Positions 1 through 9,792 of a DNA stretch of 64,000 nucleotides are shown here, piece after piece. The position numbers and the translations under genes are program-made. Every line of letters starts with the position of its first letter. Position 1 is the first letter of the stretch. Where the stretch lies: NCBI RefSeq assembly GCF_014203425.1, contig NZ_JACHJC010000001.1:1178001-1242000 (forward strand), given 5' to 3'. Under the pieces are notes generated by a model that searched no databases, was not told where the DNA came from, and worked only from the letters and a program-made list of their open reading frames with translations. This DNA comes from Micromonospora echinospora (GTDB lineage: Bacteria; Actinomycetota; Actinomycetes; Mycobacteriales; Micromonosporaceae).

Positions 1-187
1 ACGTCCTCGTGGAAGCGGCGCCGGTGGGGGCGACGGGACGTGCCGACCGGTCGTGGGCGGCGGGCAGCGCGGGCCGATCGACGACCTCGAACGCGGCAAG
101 CTTGCCGGTGACGTCGAGGACGCGTCGGACCACAGGCGAGAGCCGGCGCAGGACCAGGCGGCGACCGTGCTCGGCCAGCAGCCGCCG
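1..187 (-). pseudogene. STAS-domain anti-sigma antagonist, C-terminal remnant
   Basis: Read on the minus strand, bases 187 to 1 stay open and encode a segment such as RRLVLRRLSPVVRRVLDVTG followed by FEVVD. This is the typical last helix and strand of actinobacterial STAS anti-anti-sigma proteins. The phosphorylatable D-S-S/T-G part that should precede it is absent, because at about base 190 the sequence switches to a plus-strand GAF-ANTAR gene. The 3' end lies outside the window. The family binds anti-sigma kinases in partner-switching pathways, but this copy has lost more than half of its domain and has no visible start. It is therefore called a remnant. An assembly join at this point is the main alternative. 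Confidence 0.6.
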
Positions 188-192
188 GGGGC

Positions 193-552
193 AGTTCGTT
201 GTCGATCGCGTTGCCGATCCAGGAGGCGGTGACCGGGGCGCTGAACCTCTACGGCAGCTCGGCCCACGCCTTCGACCAGTCGTCGATCGACCTGGCGGAG
301 GAGTTCGCCGCGTACGCGGCCGTCGCGCTCGCCAACGCGCACCTCTACGAGAGCACCTCGACGCTGGCCCAGCAGATGCGCGAGGCGATGCGCAGCCGGG
401 CCGTGATCGAGCAGGCCAAGGGCATCATCATGGGCCAGCGGCGCTGCTCGGCCGACGAGGCGTTCACCCTGCTCGCCAAGCTCTCCCAGGACACCAACCG
501 CAAACTGCGCGACGTCGCCGAGGCGCTTGTCGCCCGCGCCGTCGAGCGCTGA
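193..552 (+). pseudogene. GAF-ANTAR regulator, 5'-truncated
   Basis: The frame is open from base 112, but family-like sequence begins only at about 193 (SSLSIALPIQ). It comprises the last strands and helix of a GAF domain (ALNLYGSS, EEFAAYAAVALANAHLYES) and then a complete ANTAR domain (SRAVIEQAKGIIMGQRRCS, ending ALVARAVER). ANTAR domains bind paired RNA hairpins and antiterminate transcription. A full GAF-ANTAR protein has roughly 230-250 residues and here only about 120 remain. A TTG at 199 is the first possible start and has no good ribosome site. The break coincides with the break in the opposing STAS gene, so one deletion or rearrangement probably removed both 5' ends. The ANTAR part could still be expressed. 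Confidence 0.6.
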
Positions 553-627
553 GGTCCGCGCCCCTGTCCGGTAGGCATGAAACCGCCGTGAAACCGCGCT
601 GATCCCCGCCGCCGTCACGGTTGCCGC

Positions 628-1581
628 ATGACGACGACAACCTCACCGATGGTCGAGGCGACCGGGTTGCGCAAGGCGTACCGGAAGCAGGTGGTGCTCG
701 ACGGCGTCGACCTGCGCGTAGCCGAGGCCACGGTCTTCGCCCTGCTCGGCCCGAACGGCGCCGGCAAGACCACCACAGTGCAGATCCTCTCCACGCTGAT
801 CCCACCGGACGGCGGAACCGTGCGCGTCGCCGGCCACGACCTGGCCGCCGAGCCGGACCGGGTACGCGCCGTGATCGGCGTGACCGGCCAGTTCTCCGCC
901 GTCGACGCGTTGCTCACCGGCGCGGAGAACCTGCGGCTGATGACCGACCTGCGGCATCTGGGCCGAATCGAGGGACGGCGGGTGGTGGACGACCTGCTGG
1001 CCCGCTTCGACCTGACCGACGCGGCGGACAAGCCGGTGGCGGCGTACTCGGGCGGGATGAAACGGCGGCTGGACCTGGCGATGACGCTTGTCGGCCGCCC
1101 CCGGCTGATCTTCCTGGACGAGCCGACGGCCGGCCTGGACCCGCGCAGCCGGCGGGCCATGTGGCAGATCGTGCGGGAGTTGGTGGCCGAGGGCACCACC
1201 GTCTTCCTGACCACTCAGTACCTGGAGGAGGCCGACCACCTGGCCGACCGGGTCGCGTTGCTCGACGGCGGTCGCCTCGTCGCCGAGGGCAGCCCGGCCG
1301 AGCTGAAGCGGCTGGTGCCCGGCGGTCACGTACGCCTGCACTTCACCGACCCGGCGCAACTGGCCGCGGCGGCCGGGCTGTTCCCGGCGGCCACCCGGCA
1401 CGACGACGACCTCACGCTGCGGGTCCCCGGCGACGGCGGCGTCAGCGGGGTGAAGGCCCTGCTCGACCGGCTCGACGCGGCCGGCGTCGCCGTCGAGTCG
1501 ATGAGCCTGCACACCCCCGACCTGGACGACGTCTTCCTGGCCCTCACCGGCCACCGCACCGAGGAGAAGGTGACCGCATGA
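628..1581 (+). CDS. DrrA-type ABC exporter, ATP-binding subunit
   Basis: A 317-residue ATPase of the daunorubicin-resistance (DrrA/CcmA) type. It powers a DrrB-like membrane partner that expels a hydrophobic compound. Visible motifs are Walker A GPNGAGKTTT (near residue 40), the ABC signature YSGGMKRRLDLA, Walker B LIFLDEPTAGLDP and the H-loop region TTQYLEEADHLADR. The C-terminal 80 residues form the accessory domain usual for DrrA proteins. Its TGA overlaps the permease ATG (ATGA), so the two are translationally coupled. The substrate cannot be told from sequence, and no biosynthetic genes lie nearby, so general drug or lipid export is possible. Confidence 0.93.
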   Translation: MTTTTSPMVEATGLRKAYRKQVVLDGVDLRVAEATVFALLGPNGAGKTTTVQILSTLIPPDGGTVRVAGHDLAAEPDRVRAVIGVTGQFSAVDALLTGAENLRLMTDLRHLGRIEGRRVVDDLLARFDLTDAADKPVAAYSGGMKRRLDLAMTLVGRPRLIFLDEPTAGLDPRSRRAMWQIVRELVAEGTTVFLTTQYLEEADHLADRVALLDGGRLVAEGSPAELKRLVPGGHVRLHFTDPAQLAAAAGLFPAATRHDDDLTLRVPGDGGVSGVKALLDRLDAAGVAVESMSLHTPDLDDVFLALTGHRTEEKVTA

Positions 1582-2372
1582 GCACGCTCGCCCACACCGT
1601 CGGCGACTCGGCGACGATGCTGCGCCGCAACCTGAAGCACGCGGTGCGCTATCCGTCCCTGACAGCAGTGGTGATCGCCCTGCCGGTGGTCTTCCTGCTG
1701 CTGTTCGTCTACGTCTTCGGCGGCACGCTCGGCAACGGGCTCGGCGGCGTGGCCGGGGGCCGGTCCGCGTACGTCGACTACGTGACCCCCGGCATCCTGC
1801 TGCTCGCCCTGGCCGGCGCGGCGCAGGGCACCGCGATCTCGGTGGCCATGGACATGACCGAGGGCATCGTGGCCCGGTTCCGCACCATGTCCATCGCCCG
1901 CGCGGCGGTGCTCACCGGCCACGTCGTGGGCGCGGTGACGCAGACGCTGATCGGGCTGGCGGTGGTGGTCGCCGTGGCGCTGCTCGTCGGCTTCCGGCCG
2001 GATGCCGGCCCGGCGCAGTGGCTCGCCGCGGCCGGGCTGCTCACACTCACCGCGTTCGCCATCACCTGGCTGTCGGTCGCGCTGGGCATGGTGCCCAAGA
2101 GCGTGGAGAGCGCCAGCAACCTGCCGATGCCGCTGATGCTGCTGCCGTTCCTGGGCAGCGGTTTCGTGCCGACCGACTCGATGCCCGGGTGGCTCGCCTG
2201 GTTCGCCGGGCACCAGCCGTTCACCCCGATCATGGAGACGTTGCGCGGGCTGCTCCTGGCCGGTCCGGTCGACGGCGGCGACGCGCTCGCCGCGGTGGCC
2301 TGGTGTGCCGGGATCAGCCTGGTGGGCTACCTGTGGGCGCGCCGGCTGTACGACCGGGACCCGTCCCGCTGA
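1578..2372 (+). CDS. DrrB-type ABC-2 permease
   Basis: A 264-residue ABC-2 family permease, the membrane half of the exporter encoded just upstream. It has about six transmembrane segments: the first is ALPVVFLLLFVYVFGG, and the last contains AVAWCAGISLVGYLWARRLY. The ABC-2 signature region near LPFLGSGFVPTDSMPGWLAWF is intact. The ATG at 1578 overlaps the ATPase stop codon. The final 59 bases are also coding on the other strand, for the C-terminus of the SARP regulator, so the two transcription units collide here. Length is normal for the family. Confidence 0.92.
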   Translation: MSTLAHTVGDSATMLRRNLKHAVRYPSLTAVVIALPVVFLLLFVYVFGGTLGNGLGGVAGGRSAYVDYVTPGILLLALAGAAQGTAISVAMDMTEGIVARFRTMSIARAAVLTGHVVGAVTQTLIGLAVVVAVALLVGFRPDAGPAQWLAAAGLLTLTAFAITWLSVALGMVPKSVESASNLPMPLMLLPFLGSGFVPTDSMPGWLAWFAGHQPFTPIMETLRGLLLAGPVDGGDALAAVAWCAGISLVGYLWARRLYDRDPSR

Positions 2373-5300
2373 GTTCCGCCACGGCGACGAGCCGCAGCTC
2401 ATCGTGGTCGAGGGCGGCGTACGACGCGCGAGCGGCGTCGTACGCCGCCCGGTCCGCGTCGTAGGCCGCCTGCCGGGCCGCCGCCGAGGACATGGTGGGC
2501 TGGAAGTTGCGCTGGTAGCCGAAGCGCTCGGCGAGCGCGACGAGCCGGGCGCCGGCAGCCTTGTCGCCGGCACCACCCGACCGGTCCAGCTCGACCAGGG
2601 CGACGGCGAGCAGCAGAGACCCGTGGATCGGCAGTTGCACGAGAAAGCCCGGCGCGTCGGCGATCGGGTCGGCCAGCAGAGCCGCGCTCCTGCGGCGCAG
2701 CGCGTCGGCGAGCCCCGGCACCAGGTCCAGCCGGCCGTGCCGGGCGTGTGCCGCCAGGGCGGCCGCCCGGATCTCCAGGTGCCACGGCGCGTCGCCGGGC
2801 GGGCCGGACCAGATGAGCGGGTCCGCCGGCTGCCGCAACCCGTCCAGCGCCTCCCGCCAGCCGGCCAGCCCGGCGTCGACGTCGCCCCGGGCCAGCGCGA
2901 ATTCGGCCCGGATGCCGCGCTCGTACGCCCGCATCCCGTACTGGTCGTCCTGCGCCGGCGCGGCGTCGTACCGGCCGTCGCAGGCGTCGGCGGTGGCCAG
3001 CCGCAGCCAGCGTTCCGCGTCGTCGACGTCGCCGAGCCCGAGGTTCACCAGGACCAGGCTCCACCGGATCTGGAGCCGGTCCCACCACGGGCCGGAGTCG
3101 GCGAGCAGGTCCAGCGCGGCGGTCAGGTGATCCCGGGCCTCCGCCGAGCGTTCGGTCTGCATGCACAACTCGCCGATCCGCGAGTGGACGAGCACCCGCA
3201 GCCACGGGATCGGCCGGTGGGCCAGCGCGTCCAGCATCCGCCGCGCCGCGTCCAGCGCGTCGTCCGGCCGCCCGGCCTGCTCCAGCAGGTAGCTGGCCAG
3301 GCCGTTCGCCATCGCGGCGACCAGCGGCTGCGGATGCGCGCGCAGCGCGGCGAGCGCGGCCGGGTCGGCCACGATCTCGGGGATCGCGCCCAGGACCGTC
3401 GCCATCGCGCCGACCAGGTCGTCCGTCGGGGGCGGCGGCAGTCTCCGCAGCACCACGAGCGAGCGGGTCGCCCGCCGCCCGGCGATCATCAGGGTGTGCG
3501 CCACGCCGAGCACGGCTACGGTACGAGCCGGCGCCACGAACTCCGGCGCGGGCCGGTAGTGGGACAGCAGGAAGTCGGTGTCGGCCACCAGCGCGAGCAT
3601 CCGGGTGTAGCTGGTGTCGAGTGTCCACAACGCGGCGAGCGCGGCGGCGACGCCGACCACCGTGGGCGCGTCCGACCGGGCCGAGGCCAGTCGCAGCGCG
3701 GCGACGAGATTGTCCTGTTCGGACCGGACCGCCGCCAGGGCGGTGAACGGCTCGGGGCCGAGCAGCGTCTCGTGCTGCCCGAGGCCGAACTCGCGGGCCC
3801 AGGCGAGGAACGCCGCCGCGACACGGTCCGTCTCGCCGGCCTCGGCCCGGCGGGCCGCGCCGAACTCCCGCACCGTCTCCAGCATCCGGAACCGGATCGC
3901 CTCCGGCGTCTCCTCCACGCGCAGCAGCGACTGGTCGACCAGATGTTCCAGCACCGGCAGCGCGTCGTCGCCCAGCACCCGGTCGGCCGCCGCCGTGGTG
4001 AAGCCGTCGGGGAACACCGACAGCGCCCGCAGCGCCGCCCGCCCCTCCGGCCGCAGCAGGTTCCAGCTCCAGTCGACCACCGCGTGCAGCGTGTGGTGGC
4101 GCGGCGGGGCGTCCCGTGGGCCGCCGCGCAGCAGCCCGAACCGGTCGTCCAGCCGGCGGGCCAGCTCCGGCACGCTCATCGCCCGGACCCGGGCCGCGGC
4201 CAGCTCGATCGCCAGCGGCATCCCGTCCAGGTGCCGGCATACCTCGGCCACCTGCTCGGCGGGCAGCACCACGCCCGGCCGGGCGGCCCGGGCCCGCTGC
4301 GTGAACAACTCCACGGCCGTGTCCAGCGGCAGTTCGGGCAGCGCGTGCACCGCCTCCGACGTCAACCCGAGCGGGGTGCGGCTGGTGGTCAGGACCCGCA
4401 GCTCCCGGGTCGCCGCCAGCAGCGCCGCCACCAGCTCGGCGACGCCCCGGACCACCTGCTCGCAGTTGTCCAGCACCAGCAGCACCGGCCCGGCGCCGAG
4501 CGCCGTCACTATCGCGGCGACCGGGTCGGCGGGCACCGGCAGCGCGCCGACCGGGCCGGCGACCGGCTCGCCGACCCCCAGCGCCGCCGCGACCGCGTCC
4601 GGCACGTCGCCGTCGGCGGTGACCGCGCCGAGCGCCACCAGACGTACGGCGCGTTGCGGCGCGCGCCGGGCCACCGCGTACGCGAGCCGGGTCTTGCCCA
4701 GCCCGCCGGGACCGACGACGGAGACCACCCGGGCGTGGGTCAGCAGGGACTCCACGGCGGTCAGGTCGTCGTCGCGGCCGAGCAGCGGGTTCGGCTCGTA
4801 CGGGATGCCGGGCCGGGCCACCCGGCTCTCCCCGTCGAGCAACTCCCGGTGCAGCTCGCGCAGCGCCGGCCCGGGGTCGGCGCCCAGCTCGTCGCGGAGC
4901 GAGCGGCGGTAGTCGTCGTACCGGGTCAGCGCCGCCGACCGGCTGGTCACCGCCGCCTCGCAGCGGAGCAGTTCGGCCAGCAGCTCCTCGTCGTGGCGGG
5001 TCCCGGCGGCCAGCGCGGCGAGCCCGGGCAGCGCCTCCGCAGGCCGGCCGAGCCGGGACAACGCGATCGCCCGGGCCCGGGACAGCGCGCGGTAGGTGGC
5101 CGCCCGCTCCGCGCGCAACGCGGTGAGCGGATCGCCCTCGCCCGGCTCGTCGCCCGGCGGACCGGCCCAGTACGCCAGCCCTGCCTCCGCCTCGGCCAGC
5201 GCGTCCGCGTGCTGGCCCGCCCGCGCGTGCCGGGCCGCCGCCGTGGCGTGCCGCAGCACCGCCGCCGCGTCCACCTGCGCGTCGGTGAGCGCCAGCCGGT

Positions 5301-5580
5301 AGCCGGTGGCGGTTCGCACGATCAGGTCGGCGCCCAGCTCGGCGCGGGCCCGGGACACCAGGATCTGCAACGCCTTCACCGGGTGCCGGGGCGGTTCGTC
5401 CGGCCAGAGCGCCTCGACCAGCGCACCGGTGCCGCAGCCCGCCCTGAGCCGCCCGGCCAGCAGCGCCAGCAGCCCGCGCAGCCGGGCCCCACCGACCGGC
5501 ACACCCCGGCAGACCACGTCCGACAGCAGGGTCAGTTCGGTGGCCACCAGGCCAGCGTAGGCGGCGGACCGGCCCGTCAC
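2314..5580 (-). CDS. SARP-family regulator with BTAD, NB-ARC and TPR-like regions
   Basis: A 1088-residue AfsR-type regulator. Residues about 10-100 are an OmpR-like winged helix (GLLALLAGRLRAG, ALWPDEPPRHPVKALQILVSRAR). Residues 105-250 are the bacterial transcriptional activation domain, ending RDELGADPGPALRELH. An NB-ARC ATPase follows, with Walker A GPGGLGKTR near residue 293 and Walker B LLVLDNCEQV. The C-terminal half is helical and alanine-rich, like TPR repeats. Such proteins activate secondary-metabolism or stress genes. The GTG at 5580 has only a weak ribosome site, and a GTG 12 codons further in (VATELTLLSDV) is equally likely. The 3' end overlaps the convergent permease by 59 bases. 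The kdp operon is divergent, but no direct link is visible. Confidence 0.88.
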   Translation of the reverse strand: MTGRSAAYAGLVATELTLLSDVVCRGVPVGGARLRGLLALLAGRLRAGCGTGALVEALWPDEPPRHPVKALQILVSRARAELGADLIVRTATGYRLALTDAQVDAAAVLRHATAAARHARAGQHADALAEAEAGLAYWAGPPGDEPGEGDPLTALRAERAATYRALSRARAIALSRLGRPAEALPGLAALAAGTRHDEELLAELLRCEAAVTSRSAALTRYDDYRRSLRDELGADPGPALRELHRELLDGESRVARPGIPYEPNPLLGRDDDLTAVESLLTHARVVSVVGPGGLGKTRLAYAVARRAPQRAVRLVALGAVTADGDVPDAVAAALGVGEPVAGPVGALPVPADPVAAIVTALGAGPVLLVLDNCEQVVRGVAELVAALLAATRELRVLTTSRTPLGLTSEAVHALPELPLDTAVELFTQRARAARPGVVLPAEQVAEVCRHLDGMPLAIELAAARVRAMSVPELARRLDDRFGLLRGGPRDAPPRHHTLHAVVDWSWNLLRPEGRAALRALSVFPDGFTTAAADRVLGDDALPVLEHLVDQSLLRVEETPEAIRFRMLETVREFGAARRAEAGETDRVAAAFLAWAREFGLGQHETLLGPEPFTALAAVRSEQDNLVAALRLASARSDAPTVVGVAAALAALWTLDTSYTRMLALVADTDFLLSHYRPAPEFVAPARTVAVLGVAHTLMIAGRRATRSLVVLRRLPPPPTDDLVGAMATVLGAIPEIVADPAALAALRAHPQPLVAAMANGLASYLLEQAGRPDDALDAARRMLDALAHRPIPWLRVLVHSRIGELCMQTERSAEARDHLTAALDLLADSGPWWDRLQIRWSLVLVNLGLGDVDDAERWLRLATADACDGRYDAAPAQDDQYGMRAYERGIRAEFALARGDVDAGLAGWREALDGLRQPADPLIWSGPPGDAPWHLEIRAAALAAHARHGRLDLVPGLADALRRRSAALLADPIADAPGFLVQLPIHGSLLLAVALVELDRSGGAGDKAAGARLVALAERFGYQRNFQPTMSSAAARQAAYDADRAAYDAARASYAALDHDELRLVAVAELSGTGPGRTAGAPTGSPPG

Positions 5581-5704
5581 GGCCCCCGCGCCGGGGCGGT
5601 TCGTGCAGGCGGCGTGAAAAGCGCGTCAAGAAACCGCGCCCGCGCGTCATGGTCGCGTTATAGCCCCTGTCCGTACCGCCGGACCTGGCGTTTTGATTGC
5701 CCGG

Positions 5705-5725
5705 CGCGACCGGGAGGCGGTCGCG
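5705..5725. promoter_or_regulatory. hairpin in the kdp leader
   Basis: CGCGACC and GGTCGCG form a perfect 7-bp stem with a 7-nt loop (GGGAGGC), 30 bases upstream of the first small kdp reading frame. It could be a KdpE-related site or an RNA structure; its role is unknown. Confidence 0.35.
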
Positions 5726-5754
5726 AGGACATCTTCCGCTAGGAGAGATCAGCC

Positions 5755-5838
5755 GTGTCTGACGTGCTGTTCGTGTTGCTGACGGTGGGGCTGTTCGCGG
5801 CGCTCGCCCTCGTGGTGAGGGGTGTGGAGAAGCTGTGA
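5755..5838 (+). CDS. 27-residue membrane peptide at head of kdp operon
   Basis: A GTG start follows the ribosome site AGGAGAG with good spacing. The 27-residue product begins [14 protein letters not shown], is one hydrophobic helix, and ends with the positively charged tail VVRGVEKL. Its TGA overlaps the GTG of kdpF, so it is translated as part of the kdp operon. It is not KdpF itself, since the next frame carries the KdpF-like ending PERF. Family memory suggests similar short peptides precede kdpF in other bacteria, but I cannot name a characterised one. By analogy with KdpF it probably sits in the membrane and may stabilise or modulate the KdpFABC complex. Confidence 0.6.
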   Translation: MSDVLFVLLTVGLFAALALVVRGVEKL

Positions 5839-5924
5839 GCGCCGTCAACGCCGTCGGCTTGGTGCTGGCGATCGGGCTGGGCGTGTTCCTGGTCGTCGCC
5901 CTGCTGTTCCCGGAGCGCTTCTGA
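5835..5924 (+). CDS. kdpF: KdpF, small subunit of potassium-transporting ATPase
   Basis: A 29-residue single-helix membrane peptide ending LLFPERF, the hallmark KdpF C-terminus. KdpF stabilises the KdpFABC complex in the cytoplasmic membrane. The GTG start overlaps the stop of the preceding micro-gene, and its own TGA overlaps the ATG of kdpA (TGATG), so the three genes are tightly coupled. Normal length for KdpF. Confidence 0.88.
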   Translation: MSAVNAVGLVLAIGLGVFLVVALLFPERF

Positions 5925-7579
5925 TGAGCATGACGACAGCCGGCGTGCTCTTCGTCCTGTCGCTGGTGGCGGCGCTCGTCGCCGTGCACCGGCCGTTCGG
6001 CGACCACATGTACCGGGTGGTCGCCGGAACCCGGTCGTCCCTCCTCGAGCGGGGGATCTACCGCCTGGTCGGGGTCAACCCGGCCGCCGAGCAGACCTGG
6101 GGCGTGTACGCCCGCTCGGTGCTGGCCTTCTCGGCGGTGTCCCTGCTGTTCCTGTACGCGTTCCAGCGTCTGCAGAACCACCTGTGGCTCTCGCTGGGCT
6201 TCGAACCGGTGGTGCCGCACGGTGCCTGGAACACCGCTGTGTCGTTCGTGACCAACACGAACTGGCAGTGGTACTCGGGTGAGTCGACGATGGGCCACCT
6301 GGTGCAGATGGCCGGCCTGGCGGTGCAGAACTTCGTCTCGGCCGCGGTCGGCATCGCCGTCGCGGTGGCGCTGGTCCGGGGCTTCGCCCGCAGCCGCACC
6401 GGCGAGCTGGGCAACTTCTGGGTCGACCTGACCCGGGTCACGCTGCGGATCCTGCTGCCGATCGCGGTGCTCGGCGCGCTCGCGCTGATGCTCGGCGGCG
6501 TGGTGCAGAACCTGTCCGGCGGCACCGACGTGACCACGCTGACCGGCGGCGCCCAGACGATCACCGGCGGGCCGGTGGCCGGTCAGGAGGTCATCAAGGA
6601 GCTGGGCACAAACGGCGGCGGCTTCTACAACGCCAACAGCGCCCACCCGTTCGAGAACCCGACCGCGTGGACGAACTGGCTGGAGATCTTCCTGATCCTG
6701 GTGATCCCGTTCAGCCTGCCGCGGGTCTTCGGCCGGATGGTGGGGCAGAAGCGGCAGGGCTACGCGATCGCCGCGGTGATGGCGATCCTCGCGCTTGCCA
6801 GCATCACCCTCACCAACGTGTTCGAGCTGGCCGGCCACGGCACGGTGCCGCAGGCCGTCGGCGCGGCGCTGGAGGGCAAGGAGGTGCGCTTCGACGTGTC
6901 CAACTCGGCCACGTTCGCGGCGGCCACCACGCTCACCTCGACCGGCGCGGTCAACTCGTTCCACGACTCGTACACCGCTCTGGGCGGCATGATGACGCTG
7001 GGCAACATGATGCTCGGCGAGGTCGCGCCCGGCGGCGTCGGCGCCGGCCTGTACGGGCTGCTGATCCTCGCCGTGATCACGGTGTTCGTGGCCGGCCTGA
7101 TGGTCGGGCGTACGCCCGAGTACCTGGGCAAGAAGATCGGCTCGCGCGAGATCAAGTTCGCCTCGATGTACTTCCTGATCACCCCGGCGCTGGTGCTCGC
7201 CGGCACCGCCGCCGCGTTCGCCACCGGCAACGACTCGACAACGCTCAACGTCGGGCCGCACGGACTGTCCGAAGTGCTCTACGCGTTCACCTCGGCCAGC
7301 AACAACAACGGCTCCGCGTTCGCCGGCATCACCGTGAACACGCAGTGGTGGAACATCGCGCTCGGGCTCTGCATGCTGCTCGGCCGGTTCCTGCCGATCA
7401 TCTTCGTGCTCGCGCTGGCCGGCTCGCTCGCCCGCCAGCAACCCACACCCGCCTCCGAGGGCACCCTGCCGACCCACCGGCCGCTGTTCGTCGGCATGGT
7501 CGTCGGCGTCACCGTGGTCCTCGTCGCGCTCACGTTCCTTCCCGCGCTCGCGCTCGGCCCGCTGGCCGAAGGGCTGTGA
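5924..7579 (+). CDS. kdpA: KdpA, potassium-binding channel subunit
   Basis: A 551-residue integral membrane protein with about ten transmembrane segments. It is the potassium-selective pore subunit of the high-affinity KdpFABC P-type ATPase. Conserved filter-loop sequences are present: [11 protein letters not shown] (about residue 110), [19 protein letters not shown] (about residue 230) and [11 protein letters not shown] (about residue 460). The ATG overlaps the kdpF stop. The stop codon overlaps a GTG that could also initiate kdpB. Length and motifs are fully typical. Confidence 0.98.
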   Translation: MSMTTAGVLFVLSLVAALVAVHRPFGDHMYRVVAGTRSSLLERGIYRLVGVNPAAEQTWGVYARSVLAFSAVSLLFLYAFQRLQNHLWLSLGFEPVVPHGAWNTAVSFVTNTNWQWYSGESTMGHLVQMAGLAVQNFVSAAVGIAVAVALVRGFARSRTGELGNFWVDLTRVTLRILLPIAVLGALALMLGGVVQNLSGGTDVTTLTGGAQTITGGPVAGQEVIKELGTNGGGFYNANSAHPFENPTAWTNWLEIFLILVIPFSLPRVFGRMVGQKRQGYAIAAVMAILALASITLTNVFELAGHGTVPQAVGAALEGKEVRFDVSNSATFAAATTLTSTGAVNSFHDSYTALGGMMTLGNMMLGEVAPGGVGAGLYGLLILAVITVFVAGLMVGRTPEYLGKKIGSREIKFASMYFLITPALVLAGTAAAFATGNDSTTLNVGPHGLSEVLYAFTSASNNNGSAFAGITVNTQWWNIALGLCMLLGRFLPIIFVLALAGSLARQQPTPASEGTLPTHRPLFVGMVVGVTVVLVALTFLPALALGPLAEGL

Positions 7580-7584
7580 CCACC

Positions 7585-9792
7585 ATGAGAGACAAGGACA
7601 TGACAGCACCTCTCCAGACCGCCGACGCGCCGGTCACCGGCGACACCGCGGCACCCGGCACGCCCGACCGCCGGGACGACCGGGTCGGCGGCGGGTTGCT
7701 CGACCCTCGCCAATTGCTCCGGTCGCTGCCGGACGCGCTGCGCAAGCTCGACCCGCGCACGCTGTGGCGCAACCCGGTGATGCTGATCGTCGAGATCGGC
7801 GCGTTGTTCACCACAGTGCTCTCGGTGACCGACCCGTCGGTGTTCGCGGTCGCGATCACCGTCTGGCTCTGGCTCACCGTGCTCTTCGCGAACCTGGCCG
7901 AGGCGGTCGCCGAAGGGCGCGGCAAGGCGCAGGCCGACACGCTGCGCCGGGCCAAGCAGGACACCATCGCCACCCGCCTGGTCGGCTGGACGCCGGGCGC
8001 CGCCGCGAACGCGTACCGAGACGAGGCGGTACCCGCGCCGCAACTGCGCCAGGGCGACATCGTCATCGTCGAGGCCGGGCAGGTCATCCCCGGTGACGGC
8101 GACGTGGTCGAGGGCATCGCCAGCGTCGACGAGTCGGCGATCACCGGCGAGTCCGCGCCGGTGATCCGGGAGTCCGGCGGCGACCGCAGCGCCGTCACCG
8201 GCGGCACCCGGGTGCTCTCCGACCGGATCGTCGTGCAGATCACCCAGAAGCCGGGCGAGAGCTTCATCGACCGCATGATCGCGCTGGTCGAGGGCGCCAA
8301 CCGGCAGAAGACGCCGAACGAGATCGCGCTGAACATCCTGCTGGCCGCGCTGACGATCGTCTTCCTGCTCGCCGTCGTCACGCTCCAGCCCATGGCCATC
8401 TTCGCCAAGGGGTACCAGGCCGCCGCGCCTGACACCGCCGCGATCACCGACTCCGGCGTCACCGGCGTCGTCCTGGTCTCGCTGCTGGTCTGCCTCATCC
8501 CGACCACCATCGGCGCGCTGCTGTCCGCGATCGGCATCGCCGGCATGGACCGGCTCGTGCAGCGCAACGTGCTGGCGATGAGCGGCCGGGCGGTCGAGGC
8601 GGCGGGCGACGTCAACACGCTGCTGCTGGACAAGACCGGCACGATCACGCTGGGCAACCGGCAGGCCGCCGAGTTCCTGCCGGTGACCGGTGTGGACGCG
8701 GCCACGCTCGCCGACGCGGCGCAACTGTCCAGCCTGGCCGACGAGACCCCCGAGGGTCGCTCGGTGGTGGTGCTCGGGAAGAACGAGTACGGGCTGCGCG
8801 AGCGCGAGCCCGGCGTGATCCCGCACGCCACGTTCGTGCCGTTCACCGCGCAGACCCGGATGAGCGGCGTCGACCTGGACGCCGACGGCGACGTCAGGCA
8901 GATCCGCAAGGGCGCCGCCGCCGCGGTGATGAAGTGGGTACGCGAGCACGGCGGCCACCCGACCGAGCAGGTCGGTGAACTGGTCGACGCGATCAGCGGC
9001 ACCGGCGGCACGCCGCTCGTGGTGGCCGAGCACGTGGCCGGCGAACCGGCCCGGGCGCTCGGCGTCATCCACCTCAAGGACGTGGTGAAGGCCGGGATGC
9101 GGGAGCGCTTCGACGAGATGCGCCGGATGGGCATCCGGACCGTGATGATCACCGGCGACAACCCGCGTACCGCGAAGGCCATCGCCGACGAGGCGGGCGT
9201 GGACGACTTCCTCGCCGAGGCCACGCCGGAGGACAAGCTCGCCCTGATCCGCAAGGAACAGGAGGGCGGCCGGCTGGTCGCGATGACCGGCGACGGCACC
9301 AACGACGCGCCCGCGCTGGCCCAGGCGGACGTCGGCGTGGCCATGAACACCGGCACGTCGGCCGCGAAGGAGGCCGGCAACATGGTCGACCTCGACTCCG
9401 ACCCGACCAAGCTGATCGAGATCGTGGAGATCGGCAAGCAGTTGCTGATCACCAGGGGCGCGTTGACGACGTTCAGCATCGCCAACGACATCGCGAAGTA
9501 CTTCGCGATCATCCCGGCCATGTTCGCCGGCATCTACCCGTCGCTGGACCAGCTCAACATCATGCGGCTGGCCAGCCCCGAGTCGGCGATCCTCTCCGCC
9601 GTCGTCTTCAACGCGACAGTCATCGTGGCGCTGATCCCGCTGGCCCTGCGCGGCGTGCGTTACCGCCCGGCCAGCGCGTCCGCGCTGCTGCGCCGCAACC
9701 TGTGGCTCTACGGCCTCGGCGGCATCGTGGTGCCGTTCGTCGGCATCAAGCTCATCGACCTGCTCGTCCAGTTCGTCCCGAGGATCTCGTGA
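7585..9792 (+). CDS. kdpB: KdpB, P-type ATPase subunit
   Basis: A 735-residue catalytic subunit that hydrolyses ATP to drive potassium uptake. The phosphorylated Asp is in [13 protein letters not shown] (about residue 352). The actuator TGES loop is SAITGESAP, the nucleotide-binding region follows, and the hinge motif is [21 protein letters not shown]. The first 60 residues are a variable cytoplasmic extension. ATG 7585 is chosen because GAAGGG lies 11 nt upstream. Alternatives are GTG 7576, which overlaps the kdpA stop, and ATG 7600. Its stop overlaps the ATG of kdpC. Confidence 0.97.
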   Translation: MRDKDMTAPLQTADAPVTGDTAAPGTPDRRDDRVGGGLLDPRQLLRSLPDALRKLDPRTLWRNPVMLIVEIGALFTTVLSVTDPSVFAVAITVWLWLTVLFANLAEAVAEGRGKAQADTLRRAKQDTIATRLVGWTPGAAANAYRDEAVPAPQLRQGDIVIVEAGQVIPGDGDVVEGIASVDESAITGESAPVIRESGGDRSAVTGGTRVLSDRIVVQITQKPGESFIDRMIALVEGANRQKTPNEIALNILLAALTIVFLLAVVTLQPMAIFAKGYQAAAPDTAAITDSGVTGVVLVSLLVCLIPTTIGALLSAIGIAGMDRLVQRNVLAMSGRAVEAAGDVNTLLLDKTGTITLGNRQAAEFLPVTGVDAATLADAAQLSSLADETPEGRSVVVLGKNEYGLREREPGVIPHATFVPFTAQTRMSGVDLDADGDVRQIRKGAAAAVMKWVREHGGHPTEQVGELVDAISGTGGTPLVVAEHVAGEPARALGVIHLKDVVKAGMRERFDEMRRMGIRTVMITGDNPRTAKAIADEAGVDDFLAEATPEDKLALIRKEQEGGRLVAMTGDGTNDAPALAQADVGVAMNTGTSAAKEAGNMVDLDSDPTKLIEIVEIGKQLLITRGALTTFSIANDIAKYFAIIPAMFAGIYPSLDQLNIMRLASPESAILSAVVFNATVIVALIPLALRGVRYRPASASALLRRNLWLYGLGGIVVPFVGIKLIDLLVQFVPRIS

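Noticed and set aside
9..602. Plus-strand 197-codon frame at the window start
   Set aside because: It reads out of frame through the ANTAR coding region and is Arg/Gly-rich without family motifs.
2305..5742. Plus-strand open frame of over 1100 codons
   Set aside because: It is antisense to the well-supported SARP regulator and has no domain-like sequence.
2399..7609. Very long minus-strand open frame (over 1700 codons) spanning the SARP gene and kdpA
   Set aside because: It runs antisense to kdpA and out of frame with the SARP gene; its composition is Arg/Gly/Ala/Pro repeats, the usual shadow in GC-rich DNA.
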